Assembly: GCA_946615905.1 (NCBI GenBank)
Contig: CAMOIE010000012.1
Span: forward strand, 1-64,000
DNA from: an uncultured Treponema sp.
GTDB taxonomy: Bacteria; Spirochaetota; Spirochaetia; Treponematales; Treponemataceae
Length of the DNA stretch: 64,000 nt
Direction of reading: 5' to 3'
Both the position numbers and the translations under genes were made by a program. Of this stretch, positions 1 to 8,769 are shown piece by piece. Within the stretch, counting starts at the first letter, position 1, and each line of letters opens with the position of its first letter. The notes below the pieces were generated by a model. It made no database searches and was not told where the DNA came from. It saw nothing but the letters and a program-made list of their open reading frames with translations.

Positions 1-92
1 GCCGGGGCTCTCCCGCGCATGCGGAGGGGGCGGATTGTGTCATCTGGACGGACGCTCGCACTCTCTCTTGCGCCCTTAGGGGGAAAAAAAAC
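1..92. other. GC-rich leader stretch without a recognised gene
   Basis: No open frame with a ribosome site and no recognisable RNA gene was found here. The stretch is much more GC-rich than the AT-rich promoter that follows. It could be the end of an element that starts outside the window. It does not match the intergenic repeat family seen elsewhere in this window. Confidence 0.4.
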
Positions 93-120
93 TTGACAGA
101 TTACTTTTTTTTTGTATAGT
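93..120 (+). promoter_or_regulatory. sigma-70-type promoter of the TRL-like lipoprotein gene
   Basis: A perfect -35 TTGACA (93-98) is followed after 16 bp, mostly a T tract, by TATAGT (115-120). The start codon is at 164 with AGGAG at 151-155, so a short untranslated leader is predicted. Confidence 0.8.
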
Positions 121-163
121 GTGCCAACCCTTGATTGGCATCAATGGTTAAGGAGATTTTTTT

Positions 164-439
164 ATGAAGAAAATTTTTGCCACACTTACAATCTGTGCTG
201 CTCTTGCACTTTCTGCCTGTACGACTTTTAGACCTGTTTCATCTGGTTCGGGAGTTGTCGGAGCCAAAAAAGGCGAGGCTACAGCTTCATACCTGTTCGG
301 TTTGCCACTCGGACAGGACAATACTATGCTTGCTGCCGCTAATGCTGCTGGAATCAAGAACATTGCGACTGTTGACCAGAAGATTGTCAACTATCTTGGT
401 TTCTTTATGACTGCCACGACAATTGTTACTGGAGAGTAA
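164..439 (+). CDS. small TRL-like lipoprotein
   Basis: This 91-residue exported lipoprotein has a signal peptide (basic MKK, hydrophobic residues 5-17) ending in the lipobox LSAC, so the mature protein begins at Cys19. The remainder is a short glycine- and alanine-rich domain that resembles the TRL family of small secreted proteins (GVVGAKKGEAT..., LFGLPLGQDN, and a C-terminal 'Y(L)G..T' segment). Members of this family have no established biochemical role; a homologue sits in a tRNA-linked locus in another bacterium, hence the name. The start is fixed by AGGAG eight bases upstream and by the strong promoter at 93-120. It is monocistronic, with an intrinsic terminator at 459-495. Family placement is by pattern memory; lipoprotein status is visible in the sequence. 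Confidence 0.75.
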   Translation: MKKIFATLTICAALALSACTTFRPVSSGSGVVGAKKGEATASYLFGLPLGQDNTMLAAANAAGIKNIATVDQKIVNYLGFFMTATTIVTGE

Positions 440-458
440 TTTTTACTATTGTAAGCGT

Positions 459-495
459 AAGCCGATTTCCATTAGTTGGAGGTCGGCTTTTTTTT
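459..495 (+). terminator. intrinsic terminator after the TRL-like gene
   Basis: A 7-bp stem AAGCCGA (459-465) / TCGGCTT (483-489) is followed by a run of T through 495, 20 bases after the stop codon. Confidence 0.85.
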
Positions 496-499
496 ATTC

Positions 500-602
500 G
501 TGTGGAGGGTTTAATACCTCGTCCCTATGGGTGAACCTGACTGCGATTCCAATTACGAATCAACATAACACGCAGGTTTGCCCCTGGGGTGTTGATTTTT
601 TT
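500..602 (+). ncRNA. possible small structured RNA
   Basis: A roughly 100-nt non-coding segment lies between the terminator at 459-495 and a second terminator at 558-602. It can form a hairpin GAGG/CCTC (about 505-519) before the terminal hairpin. A terminated segment without an ORF between two terminators suggests a separate small transcript. It is not SRP RNA, tmRNA or a tRNA by signature, and no clear promoter was found, so this is a weak call. It could instead be readthrough protection upstream of the acyl-CoA ligase. Confidence 0.3.
558..602 (+). terminator. second intrinsic terminator upstream of the acyl-CoA ligase
   Basis: A perfect 8-bp stem AATCAACA (558-565) / TGTTGATT (590-597), with an inner CAGG/CCTG pairing, is followed by seven T (596-602). 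No protein gene ends just before it, which is why a small RNA is suspected. Confidence 0.7.
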
Positions 603-718
603 GAGTGAGTTTGAAAAACTTAAAAAATCTGTTCTGATATAGATTTATTTTTCACTTGGGTATATACTAACTTTACAAATTCTGAATTTTTGTCATTTTG
701 AGTTTTGACGGAGTTAAG

Positions 719-2629
719 ATGGAAAAGACGCTTCCTAGAATGTTTAGAAAGGTTGCCCATGAATACCCGGACGTTGCATGGCAGATGTCTCGTTTTTCTG
801 ATGGACACTTTGAGCCGACCACATATAAAGAAGGCTACGAGAACGCAATCAATTTTGCGGGCGGACTTTTGAATTTAGGAGTTGTCCGCGGCGACCATAT
901 CGGAATGATTTCTGACAACCGCAAGGAATGGCAGCAGGCTGACATGGGCTTGCTTTCAATCGGTGCAATTGATGTTCCCCGTGGCTGTGACGCTACAATC
1001 GGCGACTTGAAATACATTCTTTCCTTTGCCGAGTGCAAATACGTCATCGTGGAGAATTCCGCTCAGATTAAAAAGATCTGCTCAATCAAAGACGATCTTC
1101 CGACTGTAAAATATCTGATTATTTTTGAAGACCCCAAGGACGAGGATTTTGAGGAAGCAAAAAAAGCTGATTTTACGCTGACTTCATTTAATAAAATTCT
1201 TGAGGAAGGTAAAGTCTACAATCAGGCCAATCCCGGAAAAGTCGAAGAGGAAATGGACAAGGGTCAGTGGGATGACCTGGCGGGAATTATTTTCACTTCC
1301 GGAACGACTGGCCAGCCAAAGGGCGTAATGCTCAGCCACGGAAACTTTATCACCCAGCTTGACGATATTGACGAGCGTGTTCCCCTTTATCCCGGAGACA
1401 GGGGACTTTTGGTTCTTCCGATTTGGCATGCCTTTGAGCGTTCTGTTGAGTACGTTGTCACAAGTCAGGCGGCAACCCTCTGCTATTCAAAACCCGTAGG
1501 CCCGATTCTCCTTGCAGATTTGAAGACATTGAATCCACAGGTCATTCCTGCCGTTCCCCGCGTTTTTGAGGCTGTCTACGATGGAATTTACCGCAAAATG
1601 CGCAAAACAGGCGGAGTCGTGAACCTCCTCTTCAAATTCTTTACGCGGGTCGCATTGATTCACGCGAAGATTGACCGGGTTCTTTTTGACAAGACCTCAA
1701 GATTCGGAATTGACAAGAGATGGTTGCAGTGGCCGGGCTTTGTCCTTCCCTGGCTGATTTTGTACCCGATAAAACTTTTGGGCGTGGCATTGATTTTTAG
1801 AAAAATTCGCAAAATGCTGGGCAACAACTTCCGCGAGGGAGTTGCCGGAGGCGGCGCGCTTCCGCCAGCAGTTGACAAATTTTTCTGGGCGATTGGAGTT
1901 ACTTTGGTTGAAGGTTACGGCCTTACAGAGACCGCCCCGATTATTTCCGTGCGTCCGCTTAAAAGACCGGTTTTCGGCAACGTCGGCGCGGCAATCCGCG
2001 ATTTGGCGGCAAAGGTCGTTGACCCTGTTACTGGCAAGGATGTCGGCAAGGGCAAAAAAGGCGTTCTGATGGTTAAGGGCGGAACAGTCATGAAGGGCTA
2101 CTACAAGCAGCCGGAGTTGACCGCAAAAGTAATCGATGAGGACGGCTGGTTCAACACCGGTGACATCGCGATTTTGACGGTGAACAATGAGATTTGCCTG
2201 AAAGGCCGCATTAAGGACACAATCGTTCAGACTGGCGGCGAGAACGTAGAGCCGCTCCCGATTGAGATGAAAATTCAGGAGTCCCGCTTTGTCCAGACGG
2301 CTGTTGTTGTCGGACAGGACCAGCGTTATCTGGCGGCTTTGATTGTGCCCGAACAGCAGGAAATCGAGGCCTTTGCAAAAGAAGCTGAGATTCCCTACAA
2401 AAAATACGAGGATTTGCTCAAGACTCCGCAGGTCAACCACTTGATTGAGACTGAGATTTCTTCCCGCGTGAATTCCAAGAACGGCTTTAAGATGTTCGAG
2501 AGAATCAACACCTTCTGCCTGCTTCCAAAGACATTCGAGGTCGGCGTGGAGCTTTCTGCAAAACAGGAGATTATGCGCTACAGAATCAACGAGATTTACG
2601 CCAAGGAAATCAAGAATTTGTTCAAATAG
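719..2629 (+). CDS. long-chain fatty acid-CoA ligase (AMP-forming)
   Basis: This 636-residue adenylate-forming enzyme activates fatty acids to acyl-CoA through an acyl-adenylate. Visible family motifs are the P-loop-like TSGTTGQPKG (about residues 193-202), the YGLTETAP motif, the GWFNTGD aspartate motif that contacts the ribose, and GRIKDTIVQTGGENVEP before the mobile C-terminal domain. A hydrophobic stretch in the middle (FVLPWLILYPIKLLGVALIF) suggests membrane association, as in eukaryote-like long-chain ligases. The frame is open from a TTG at 698, but ATG 719 has GGAG at 710-713 and is preferred. It ends in TAG at the edge of a structured repeat, and fabV follows, which fits a shared role in fatty-acid or membrane-lipid metabolism. 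Chain-length preference cannot be read from the sequence. Confidence 0.9.
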   Translation: MEKTLPRMFRKVAHEYPDVAWQMSRFSDGHFEPTTYKEGYENAINFAGGLLNLGVVRGDHIGMISDNRKEWQQADMGLLSIGAIDVPRGCDATIGDLKYILSFAECKYVIVENSAQIKKICSIKDDLPTVKYLIIFEDPKDEDFEEAKKADFTLTSFNKILEEGKVYNQANPGKVEEEMDKGQWDDLAGIIFTSGTTGQPKGVMLSHGNFITQLDDIDERVPLYPGDRGLLVLPIWHAFERSVEYVVTSQAATLCYSKPVGPILLADLKTLNPQVIPAVPRVFEAVYDGIYRKMRKTGGVVNLLFKFFTRVALIHAKIDRVLFDKTSRFGIDKRWLQWPGFVLPWLILYPIKLLGVALIFRKIRKMLGNNFREGVAGGGALPPAVDKFFWAIGVTLVEGYGLTETAPIISVRPLKRPVFGNVGAAIRDLAAKVVDPVTGKDVGKGKKGVLMVKGGTVMKGYYKQPELTAKVIDEDGWFNTGDIAILTVNNEICLKGRIKDTIVQTGGENVEPLPIEMKIQESRFVQTAVVVGQDQRYLAALIVPEQQEIEAFAKEAEIPYKKYEDLLKTPQVNHLIETEISSRVNSKNGFKMFERINTFCLLPKTFEVGVELSAKQEIMRYRINEIYAKEIKNLFK

Positions 2630-2756
2630 CGGCAGCGCTGGTAGCCCCGGAGTTCCCGCAGATTGCTGTGTTTCGACTCGCTCAACCACCGCAATCTGCG
2701 GGAATGAGCGTTAGCGAAGGGCGGACATAGCGGCCAGCCGGAGGCTGGTGCCGCCC
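2627..2756 (+). repeat. structured intergenic repeat, copy A
   Basis: This is one of three related elements in the window (others 21826-21937 and 28619-28746). It opens at the ligase stop codon and contains GGTAGC-type blocks and a perfect 14-bp inverted repeat, TTCCCGCAGATTGC (2653-2666) with its complement at 2691-2704. Next come GAATGAGCGTTAGCGAAG and GACATAGCG. A last hairpin, CCAGCC (2734-2739) / GGCTGG (2743-2748), is enclosed by GGGCGG/CCGCCC pairing. The loop of the long hairpin carries TTTCGACTCGCTCAACCAC, related to the widespread TTCGACAAGCTCA repeat motif. Confidence 0.75.
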
Positions 2757-2796
2757 GTATAAATAGAAAACATTACCTTAAAATAAGGAGATAAAC

Positions 2797-4011
2797 ATGA
2801 TTATCAAACCGATGATTCGTTCAAACATCTGTATCAACTCACACCCGATTGGATGTGCAAAAGACACAGAAAACCAGATCCAGTACGTGATTTCGCAGAA
2901 GGCAAAACGTGGAGTTAAATCTGCTAAAGAAGGCGGATATGCCCCAAAGACTGTCCTCGTCCTCGGATGCTCAACAGGCTACGGACTTGCTTCTCGCATT
3001 TCAGCTGCCTTTGAATACGGAGCTGACACAATCGGCGTTTCATTTGAGAAAGAAGGACGCGAGACAAAGGGCGGAACCCCTGGTTGGTACAACAACATGA
3101 CTTTTGACCGCGAGGCAAAAAAAGCCGGTCTCAAGACAGTCACATTCAACATGGACGCCTTTTCTGACGAGTGCCGCCAGACTGTAATCGACGAAGTTAA
3201 AAAGTGGGGGGCAAAATTCGACCTTATCGTATACTCACTCGCTTCTCCGGTTCGCACAGACCCCGACACAAAGGTTATGTACAAGTCTGTAATCAAACCT
3301 GTCGGACAGGCTTATGGCGGACTTTCACTCGACATGATGACTGGCGTTCTTTCTCAGATGGAGGCTCAGCCTGCACAGGGCGATGATGTCCCCAACACTG
3401 TGAAAGTAATGGGCGGTGAAGACTGGGAAAGATGGATTAAACAGCTCATGGAGGCTGGAGTTCTTGCTGACGGCTGCCGCACACTCGCATACTCATACAT
3501 CGGACCGAAGCTGAGCCACGCAATCTACCGCGACGGAACAATCGGTGCTGCAAAGAAGGACTTGGAAGCCCGCGCCCACAACATCTCAAAATCTTTGGAA
3601 AAAATCGGCGGAGCCGCATACGTCTCTGAGAACAAGGGTCTGATTACACGGTCTTCTTCAGTTATCCCGATTATCTGCCTCTACCTTGGATGCTTGTTCA
3701 AGGTCATGAAGGAGAAAGGAACTCACGAGGGCTGCATCGAGCAGATGGAGCGCCTTTTTGCCGAGCGTCTTTACAGAGCTGACAAAAAAGTTCCGACTGA
3801 CGAAGAGGGAAGAATCCGCATTGACGACTGGGAGCTTGACCCCGATACTCAGGCCAAGGTTGACGAACTTATGAGCGGAATTACTCAGGAAAATGTCGCA
3901 GAACGCTGTGACATCGCTGGAATCCGCCATGACTTCCTTATGATTAACGGCTTTGACGTGCCAGGCGTTGACTATGAGAAAGAAGTCACTGACATGAGCA
4001 AAATTGACTAA
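2797..4011 (+). CDS. fabV: trans-2-enoyl-CoA/ACP reductase, FabV/TER family
   Basis: The 404-residue NADH-dependent enzyme reduces trans-2-enoyl thioesters to saturated acyl thioesters. It is the FabV class of enoyl-ACP reductase, also called TER, with T. denticola TER as a well-studied member. The Rossmann segment VLVLGCSTGYGLASR begins near residue 53. The catalytic signature of the family, Tyr-X8-Lys, is present as Tyr244...Lys253, with the preceding AYSYIG segment. Length is typical. AAGGAG sits six bases before ATG 2797. It follows an acyl-CoA ligase across repeat copy A and ends in a strong bidirectional terminator (4052-4090). It could serve fatty-acid elongation or crotonyl-CoA reduction in butyrate-type fermentation; the sequence alone does not separate these. 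Confidence 0.97.
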   Translation: MIIKPMIRSNICINSHPIGCAKDTENQIQYVISQKAKRGVKSAKEGGYAPKTVLVLGCSTGYGLASRISAAFEYGADTIGVSFEKEGRETKGGTPGWYNNMTFDREAKKAGLKTVTFNMDAFSDECRQTVIDEVKKWGAKFDLIVYSLASPVRTDPDTKVMYKSVIKPVGQAYGGLSLDMMTGVLSQMEAQPAQGDDVPNTVKVMGGEDWERWIKQLMEAGVLADGCRTLAYSYIGPKLSHAIYRDGTIGAAKKDLEARAHNISKSLEKIGGAAYVSENKGLITRSSSVIPIICLYLGCLFKVMKEKGTHEGCIEQMERLFAERLYRADKKVPTDEEGRIRIDDWELDPDTQAKVDELMSGITQENVAERCDIAGIRHDFLMINGFDVPGVDYEKEVTDMSKID

Positions 4012-4051
4012 ATTTTGATTAAAATCGATTGAGTCAGAAATGATTTAAAAG

Positions 4052-4090
4052 AAGAAAGCCCGCTCCTAATATTCCGGAGCGGGCTTTCTT
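4052..4090. terminator. bidirectional terminator between fabV and the convergent lipoprotein gene
   Basis: A 15-bp perfect stem AAGAAAGCCCGCTCC (4052-4066) pairs with 4076-4090 around a 9-base loop. It lies between two convergent stop codons (4011 on plus, 4109 on minus) and can serve both strands, although the flanking T runs are short. Confidence 0.85.
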
Positions 4091-4108
4091 TATAGTCTCA
4101 AATCAAAA

Positions 4109-4741
4109 CTATTTGAGTGAGATTTTGTGAACGCGAGAGCCGTTGTCGAAGATTGTGTAAGTTCCGGCTTCGAGTTTTACAGTGAGAGTCTCAAGCGGCT
4201 GCTTCTGCAAGTTGTCTTTTGAGACGAGAACTTTTCCGTCTTTGTCTACGACTGCAATGAAGCGGACGGGAGCTGCATCACCGTTTCCTGAAACTACCAT
4301 TGTGAGAGTTCCGGCTTTTGCAAGAACCAACTCGAATTTACCTCTTGCTGTGTCTTTTGCCTCAAGTGTGGCTCCGCCCTTGTCAGCTGTGATGTAGGGA
4401 GAGGGATCGCCCGGATCCTGCAAATACTTGAATTTGCTTCCGGCTACGATAGACAATGTTGCGTCTTTAGAACCATCGAGAGCTTTTACTTCGAAGTTCT
4501 GTTCCCAATCTTTGTATGCGTTGGAAATTACGCCATCGTTGGGCTTTGTTCCGAAATCCCATGCTGAGAATTCTCCAGCGGCGAGAGTCGGACCGGCTTT
4601 TTTCTGTGCGCCTTCAAGAAGTTTTGCGCGAGCTTCTGCTGAGGGCTGAACCTGCTCTGTTGTACCGCAAGATGCGAGACCGAAAGTCAAGAGAGCTGCC
4701 ATCGCAGCTGCTGCAAGTTTTGAAACTTTTCTTAATGACAT
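4109..4741 (-). CDS. hypothetical exported lipoprotein
   Basis: This 210-residue protein has a signal peptide (MSLRKVSKLAAAAMAALLTFG) ending in the lipobox LASC, so it is a predicted lipoprotein of the cell envelope. The mature part looks all-beta, with alternating short strands and turns (for example GTLTMVVSGNGDAAPVR and LEAGTYTIFDNG), like a carbohydrate-binding or jelly-roll domain, but I do not recognise a family. An AAAGGAGG site lies just upstream of ATG 4741. It is transcribed alone, divergent from the beta-propeller gene, and ends at the shared terminator. Its function is unknown. Confidence 0.75.
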   Translation of the reverse strand: MSLRKVSKLAAAAMAALLTFGLASCGTTEQVQPSAEARAKLLEGAQKKAGPTLAAGEFSAWDFGTKPNDGVISNAYKDWEQNFEVKALDGSKDATLSIVAGSKFKYLQDPGDPSPYITADKGGATLEAKDTARGKFELVLAKAGTLTMVVSGNGDAAPVRFIAVVDKDGKVLVSKDNLQKQPLETLTVKLEAGTYTIFDNGSRVHKISLK

Positions 4742-4872
4742 TTATTTTTACCTCCTTTAAATGTCTAAATAATAGAAAATCATAACACAATATTTAGAAA
4801 AATGCAAAAAAATAAATTATGCAGGAAAAACGGTTTGACAAAAACTTGCCCCCTAGGGAAAATAAAAATATT

Positions 4873-7548
4873 ATGGAAAAAGAAGAAAAAACTGAGAATA
4901 TCAAAATTGTAAAAACTGCGAAAAAAAGGAATCCCTTGCTTCTTCTATTCGGAACTTTTTTTGCGGTGATTTTGACTTTGCTGATTTTGCTTGCCGGACT
5001 TCTGGTTTTTTGCGCCTTGGACAAAAAATCCCCGCTGGCTGTTCTTCCGCCGGAATTTTCCGCATATATCCACACTGACTCTCTTTATGATGCGGTGAAT
5101 CCTCTTTTGGACTTGGAAGCTGCCGAAGTCCTGCTTTCTTCCCCCCAGTTTACGCAATACCGGAAGCCTTTTATGGATTTCCGCTCTTCTCCGCTGCGGA
5201 CGAACAGATTTTTGAAAATTCTTTCTTCAAGAAAAATTGACGCGGCTCTTTACGGGGCGATGAATAATCAGAAGAATTTTGTCGCCAGCCTTGATCTTTC
5301 ATATCTTTCATTTGCAAGCCGCTGGGCCTATTTGATTTTTCCCCGCCTGAATATTAAAGTTCCGGGACTAAGCTATTTTCCGGAGGAAAAAGTTTTTCAG
5401 TATCAGCAGGGGAAAACTTTGATTTATGCGAAGGCTGTAAAAAATCTTTTGATTGTCTCTGACCGCTACGAGCTTTTTGCCCAAGCCTACCAGGGACAGA
5501 ACGAAAGCTCTTATTCTGACTTGCAAAAAGACCAACTGACTAAAAAAACTAATCAGAGAATCCGCCTTGTCGTGAATGCCGCTCCTATGGCCATGCTTGC
5601 CGCCGGAAACGACCCGATGCTTTCTGGACTTGCCCGTCTGATTTCCCCGGAAACTTTTTCTGTGGTCTCTTTTGATATTACCGACAGCCAGATTGACGTG
5701 GAGCTTTCTCTTCCGGTTCACCCTGATGCTGACCGGCCGACTTCTCTTGACGGACTTGTGACAAAGGATTCGGAGCTTCCTGTTTTGCTTACCCGCCTGA
5801 GCGGTCTTACCCAGTATTACACGATTTTAAATGCCGGAAGTCTTGAAGAATTGAAAAACGCCTTGTTCCCACTTCTTCCGCCGGAGAAAAACGCTGACGG
5901 ACTTTGGAAGACTGCTGAAGGTGCATGCAAGTCTCTTTTCTCGCTTTCGCTTGAGGACATGCTTTTTTCCTGGTCTGGAAAAGAATTCGCCGTTCTTGGA
6001 ATTGAGGGCAAAAATGACCCGGTTTTCGCGATTCAAGTAAAGGATGAGAAAAAACGGGCTGAGATTTTTGACAAAATCGTTTCTTCTTTCCTTATAAAGG
6101 ACGATACTTCCCTTGTTTTGGGCGGAGTCCGTTTGCCGAAGTTGCAGCTGCCCGGCTATTTGGATTCGCTTTTGAGGCTTTTCGGTCTGACGATTCCTGC
6201 TCCTTATTATCTGCTTCAAGACGGATTCATTTATTTTTCTGAAAGCTCTGAGTGCCTTTCCGCTGTTTACACTTCAATCAACGACGGCAAAAAACTTTCC
6301 GCAAATCAAAACTGGAAGGACGTTTCTGCCGGTCGCGACTCAAAATCTGCGGTCAGCCTTTACTATGACTTGGAACATTCTTCCCCCTTCTTTTTGCGAA
6401 GCAACGATATTTTTGTGAAAATCCTAAAGCTCTACACTATTGGACGCGCGGATTTTTCAGTGAAAAGTCAAAATCTGACGGTTTCGCTCAAGGCTGTTGC
6501 CCGCCGGTCCGGTGACTTGCGGTCGATTGCCGGTTATCCGATTGACTTGGCGGGGCTGCCCGCTCAGGAAATAATCGCCGGTTCGGGAAAAAATCCTGAC
6601 CGTATTTTCTGGCTTGAGGACGGTCATCTTGTGAAGTCTCTGGAGCTTGCCTCATTAAAAGTCTCAGAATTTGACATGAATGATTCCGGCTGGATTTTGG
6701 GAACTGGTCAAAAACTTTCTGGCGGGGGAGTCCTTTGGGCTTTGACAAAAAACGGCGCCCTTTATCTTTTGGACGGGCAGCTGAAAACTGTGGAAAATTT
6801 TCCGGTCATGTTTGAGTCTAATCCTTCTGCCTGCGGAACTGCTTATGGAAAAGAAATCGTAATTCCGCTGGAGGACTCAAGTCTTACCTTCGTTGATGCT
6901 TCCGGCAGGGGGAAAATGATTCCTCTGGAGCTTTCCGGTTCCGTAAAATCATCTCCGGCTGTGAGCGGCAAAACTATCGCCATTTATGACAAGGGCTTTG
7001 CCGGGAAAATCATTCAGATTGAGGACGCTGTGATTCAGTCCTATCAGATGGACATTCCTGGAATCGCTTTCGGCTCTCCTGCGATTGTAAAGGACGGCTC
7101 CAAAACCTACACGGGAATAATCACCCAGGCCGGGGAGGTTTCAGTCTGGTCGGACGGGCAGATGCTGGAGGAATTCCCATTTAAAGTTGACGGTCTTTTT
7201 TATACGAATCTTGTCGCCGGTGAAAAATGCTTTTACGCCCTTTCTGATTCTGCGGTGATTTATAAGATTTTCCTTGACGGCCGGGTTGATGTCGTGAAAA
7301 TTCCTGACGCATCCGCCAAAAATGCGACTATGGCCGTGCTGGAGCCTCGTAAAAACGGAAAGAAGGGGCTTTACATTTGCGCTGACGGCAACGTGATTTA
7401 CGGCTTTAAGGAAAATCTGGAGCTTATGACAGGCTTCCCCCTGACCGGTTGGGGAATTCCAGCCTTTGCGGATGCCAACGGTGATGGAGAACTTGATTTG
7501 CTGGCGGTCACTTTGAATAAAAAACTTGTCGCCTGGAATTTGCGCTAA
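4873..7548 (+). CDS. membrane-anchored beta-propeller-like protein of unknown function
   Basis: This protein of about 891 residues has a short basic cytoplasmic N-terminus, one strong membrane helix (LLLLFGTFFAVILTLLILLAGLLVF) and a large extracytoplasmic part. The first part resembles DUF3352-like envelope proteins. The second is a repeated beta-blade region (EFDMNDSGWILGTGQ, SSPAVSGKTIAIYDK, GSPAIVKDGSKTYTGIITQAGEVSVW) that ends in FADANGDGELDLLAVTLNKKLVAWNLR, an FG-GAP/PQQ-like blade. The frame is also open from ATG 4819, but neither start has a clear ribosome site. ATG 4873 is preferred because TTGACA (4835-4840) lies inside the longer version. The TPR-like lipoprotein gene follows 19 nt downstream, so the two are probably co-transcribed. 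The function is not known to me. Confidence 0.75.
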   Translation: MEKEEKTENIKIVKTAKKRNPLLLLFGTFFAVILTLLILLAGLLVFCALDKKSPLAVLPPEFSAYIHTDSLYDAVNPLLDLEAAEVLLSSPQFTQYRKPFMDFRSSPLRTNRFLKILSSRKIDAALYGAMNNQKNFVASLDLSYLSFASRWAYLIFPRLNIKVPGLSYFPEEKVFQYQQGKTLIYAKAVKNLLIVSDRYELFAQAYQGQNESSYSDLQKDQLTKKTNQRIRLVVNAAPMAMLAAGNDPMLSGLARLISPETFSVVSFDITDSQIDVELSLPVHPDADRPTSLDGLVTKDSELPVLLTRLSGLTQYYTILNAGSLEELKNALFPLLPPEKNADGLWKTAEGACKSLFSLSLEDMLFSWSGKEFAVLGIEGKNDPVFAIQVKDEKKRAEIFDKIVSSFLIKDDTSLVLGGVRLPKLQLPGYLDSLLRLFGLTIPAPYYLLQDGFIYFSESSECLSAVYTSINDGKKLSANQNWKDVSAGRDSKSAVSLYYDLEHSSPFFLRSNDIFVKILKLYTIGRADFSVKSQNLTVSLKAVARRSGDLRSIAGYPIDLAGLPAQEIIAGSGKNPDRIFWLEDGHLVKSLELASLKVSEFDMNDSGWILGTGQKLSGGGVLWALTKNGALYLLDGQLKTVENFPVMFESNPSACGTAYGKEIVIPLEDSSLTFVDASGRGKMIPLELSGSVKSSPAVSGKTIAIYDKGFAGKIIQIEDAVIQSYQMDIPGIAFGSPAIVKDGSKTYTGIITQAGEVSVWSDGQMLEEFPFKVDGLFYTNLVAGEKCFYALSDSAVIYKIFLDGRVDVVKIPDASAKNATMAVLEPRKNGKKGLYICADGNVIYGFKENLELMTGFPLTGWGIPAFADANGDGELDLLAVTLNKKLVAWNLR

Positions 7549-7567
7549 AAATTGGAGAAAAGTGAAT

Positions 7568-8653
7568 ATGAAAAAAAATATTTTTTTTGCTAGTCTTCTG
7601 GCCCTGATTTTCGCCTCTTGCACAAGTATGCAGGACGTTTATGTGAATCCCGATGAAGTTGAGAAATCATCGGACATTCAAAAGATAGAGCGGCAGCTTG
7701 CCTTTTTGGATGCGGAGTTGCTTGAAAAGTCTGGCGAAAGGGATTTTTCAAAGTCTGATTTTAATAAAAAGGTAAAAGAACTTTCTTCCCTTGCCGAGGA
7801 TGCCCTTGCCGTTCCTGAAATCCAGAAAATTCAGCAGGCCCGCCTTTATTCTCTTGAGGGAATTGCAGGAGTTTTGTACGGTGACAAGTCCGCCGCCGCT
7901 GACTGTCTCGAACGGGCGCAGAAAATCTCAAAATTTGACGTGAAGTCTATCGCCCTTGCCTTCCGTCTTGGGAAAATTAACGAGCCGCTTACGGATTCCG
8001 CTTCTGCCCAGGACAAGGCTCTGCTTCTTTTGGAAAAGGCCGTCGATTCCTACAAAAAAGGAGATTTCGCAGATTCCGCCGCGAATTTTGACTCAGCTTT
8101 TATTTCACTTGACCCATTTTACCGGGAGGCTTACGGGAAGATCCGGGACAAGGCTTGGGAATTGCGGAACGAAAATTCTGATTCTGACCTTGATTTGCTG
8201 ACGCTTAAAAAAATCACCCTTTCCCAGATGGTGAAAATCGCCGAAAGTCAAAATTCTTCACTTTTTTTCAATTGGACTGCCGGGAAGAATCTTTCAGAAA
8301 AGGACTTGTTCGGCAAAATCTTGGCTGCTGGTCTTTTGGAGTCAAAATCCCTTGCTTCCGCTGAAAAATTGACCGGACAAATTCCCGCCACGAGAATTCT
8401 CGCCGCCCGCTTTTTGTGGAACGTGTACATTTCTAGAAAGCCCGGGGAAAATCCCGTGAAATATTCGAATTTATACAAAAGCCGGAATACGCCATCCCCA
8501 GTTCCTGATTTGGATGTGAATTCTCCTGATTTTGACGCGGTTTTGGCCTGTGTTGAAAGAGAATTCCTGTCGCTGCCTGACGGAATCAATTTCAAGGGGG
8601 AAGAAAATATTTCCGCAGTTGAATTTGCCTCTTCAATCAAAAAAATAAAATAG
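7568..8653 (+). CDS. TPR-like lipoprotein
   Basis: This is a 361-residue predicted lipoprotein with signal peptide KKNIFFASLLALIFASC. The mature protein is helical, with helix pairs of TPR or Sel1 type (for example ALLLLEKAVDSYKKGDFADSAANFDSAFISLDPFYREAYGKI near the middle). Such proteins usually scaffold envelope complexes. The frame is open 14 codons further up, but ATG 7568 with GGAG at 7554-7557 gives an intact signal peptide. It lies directly behind the beta-propeller gene, suggesting that the two act at the same place in the envelope. No specific family is assigned. Confidence 0.75.
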   Translation: MKKNIFFASLLALIFASCTSMQDVYVNPDEVEKSSDIQKIERQLAFLDAELLEKSGERDFSKSDFNKKVKELSSLAEDALAVPEIQKIQQARLYSLEGIAGVLYGDKSAAADCLERAQKISKFDVKSIALAFRLGKINEPLTDSASAQDKALLLLEKAVDSYKKGDFADSAANFDSAFISLDPFYREAYGKIRDKAWELRNENSDSDLDLLTLKKITLSQMVKIAESQNSSLFFNWTAGKNLSEKDLFGKILAAGLLESKSLASAEKLTGQIPATRILAARFLWNVYISRKPGENPVKYSNLYKSRNTPSPVPDLDVNSPDFDAVLACVEREFLSLPDGINFKGEENISAVEFASSIKKIK

Positions 8654-8695
8654 AAGACAATCTTAAGGAAAACTAAAATCTTCGATTAATCTTCC

Positions 8696-8724
8696 TTTAC
8701 TTTAGGATTTTCTTGGGTTATTAT
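8696..8724 (+). promoter_or_regulatory. probable promoter of pgk
   Basis: TTTACT (8696-8701), a 17-bp spacer, then TATTAT (8719-8724), 45 bp before the pgk start. It is the best match in the 116-bp gap; no terminator for the preceding gene is obvious. Confidence 0.5.
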
Positions 8725-8769
8725 TAAAGGGACATTTTTAGATGTAATTTCTTTGGAGGAAAGTCAAAA

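Noticed and set aside
500-602. SRP RNA, tmRNA or a tRNA in the gap after the TRL-like gene
   Set aside because: The SRP GGTCAGGTCCGGAAGGAAGC signature, the tmRNA ends and a cloverleaf are all absent.
1697-2689. A 330-codon open frame on the minus strand, antisense to the acyl-CoA ligase
   Set aside because: It lies almost wholly inside a clear AMP-forming ligase gene, has no ribosome site, and its translation shows no domain. Long antisense frames are a known side effect of the codon usage here.
2627-2756. Reading repeat copy A as a plain intrinsic terminator of the ligase gene
   Set aside because: There is no T run after either stem, and the same element occurs antisense between uxuA and uxuB, so termination alone does not explain it.
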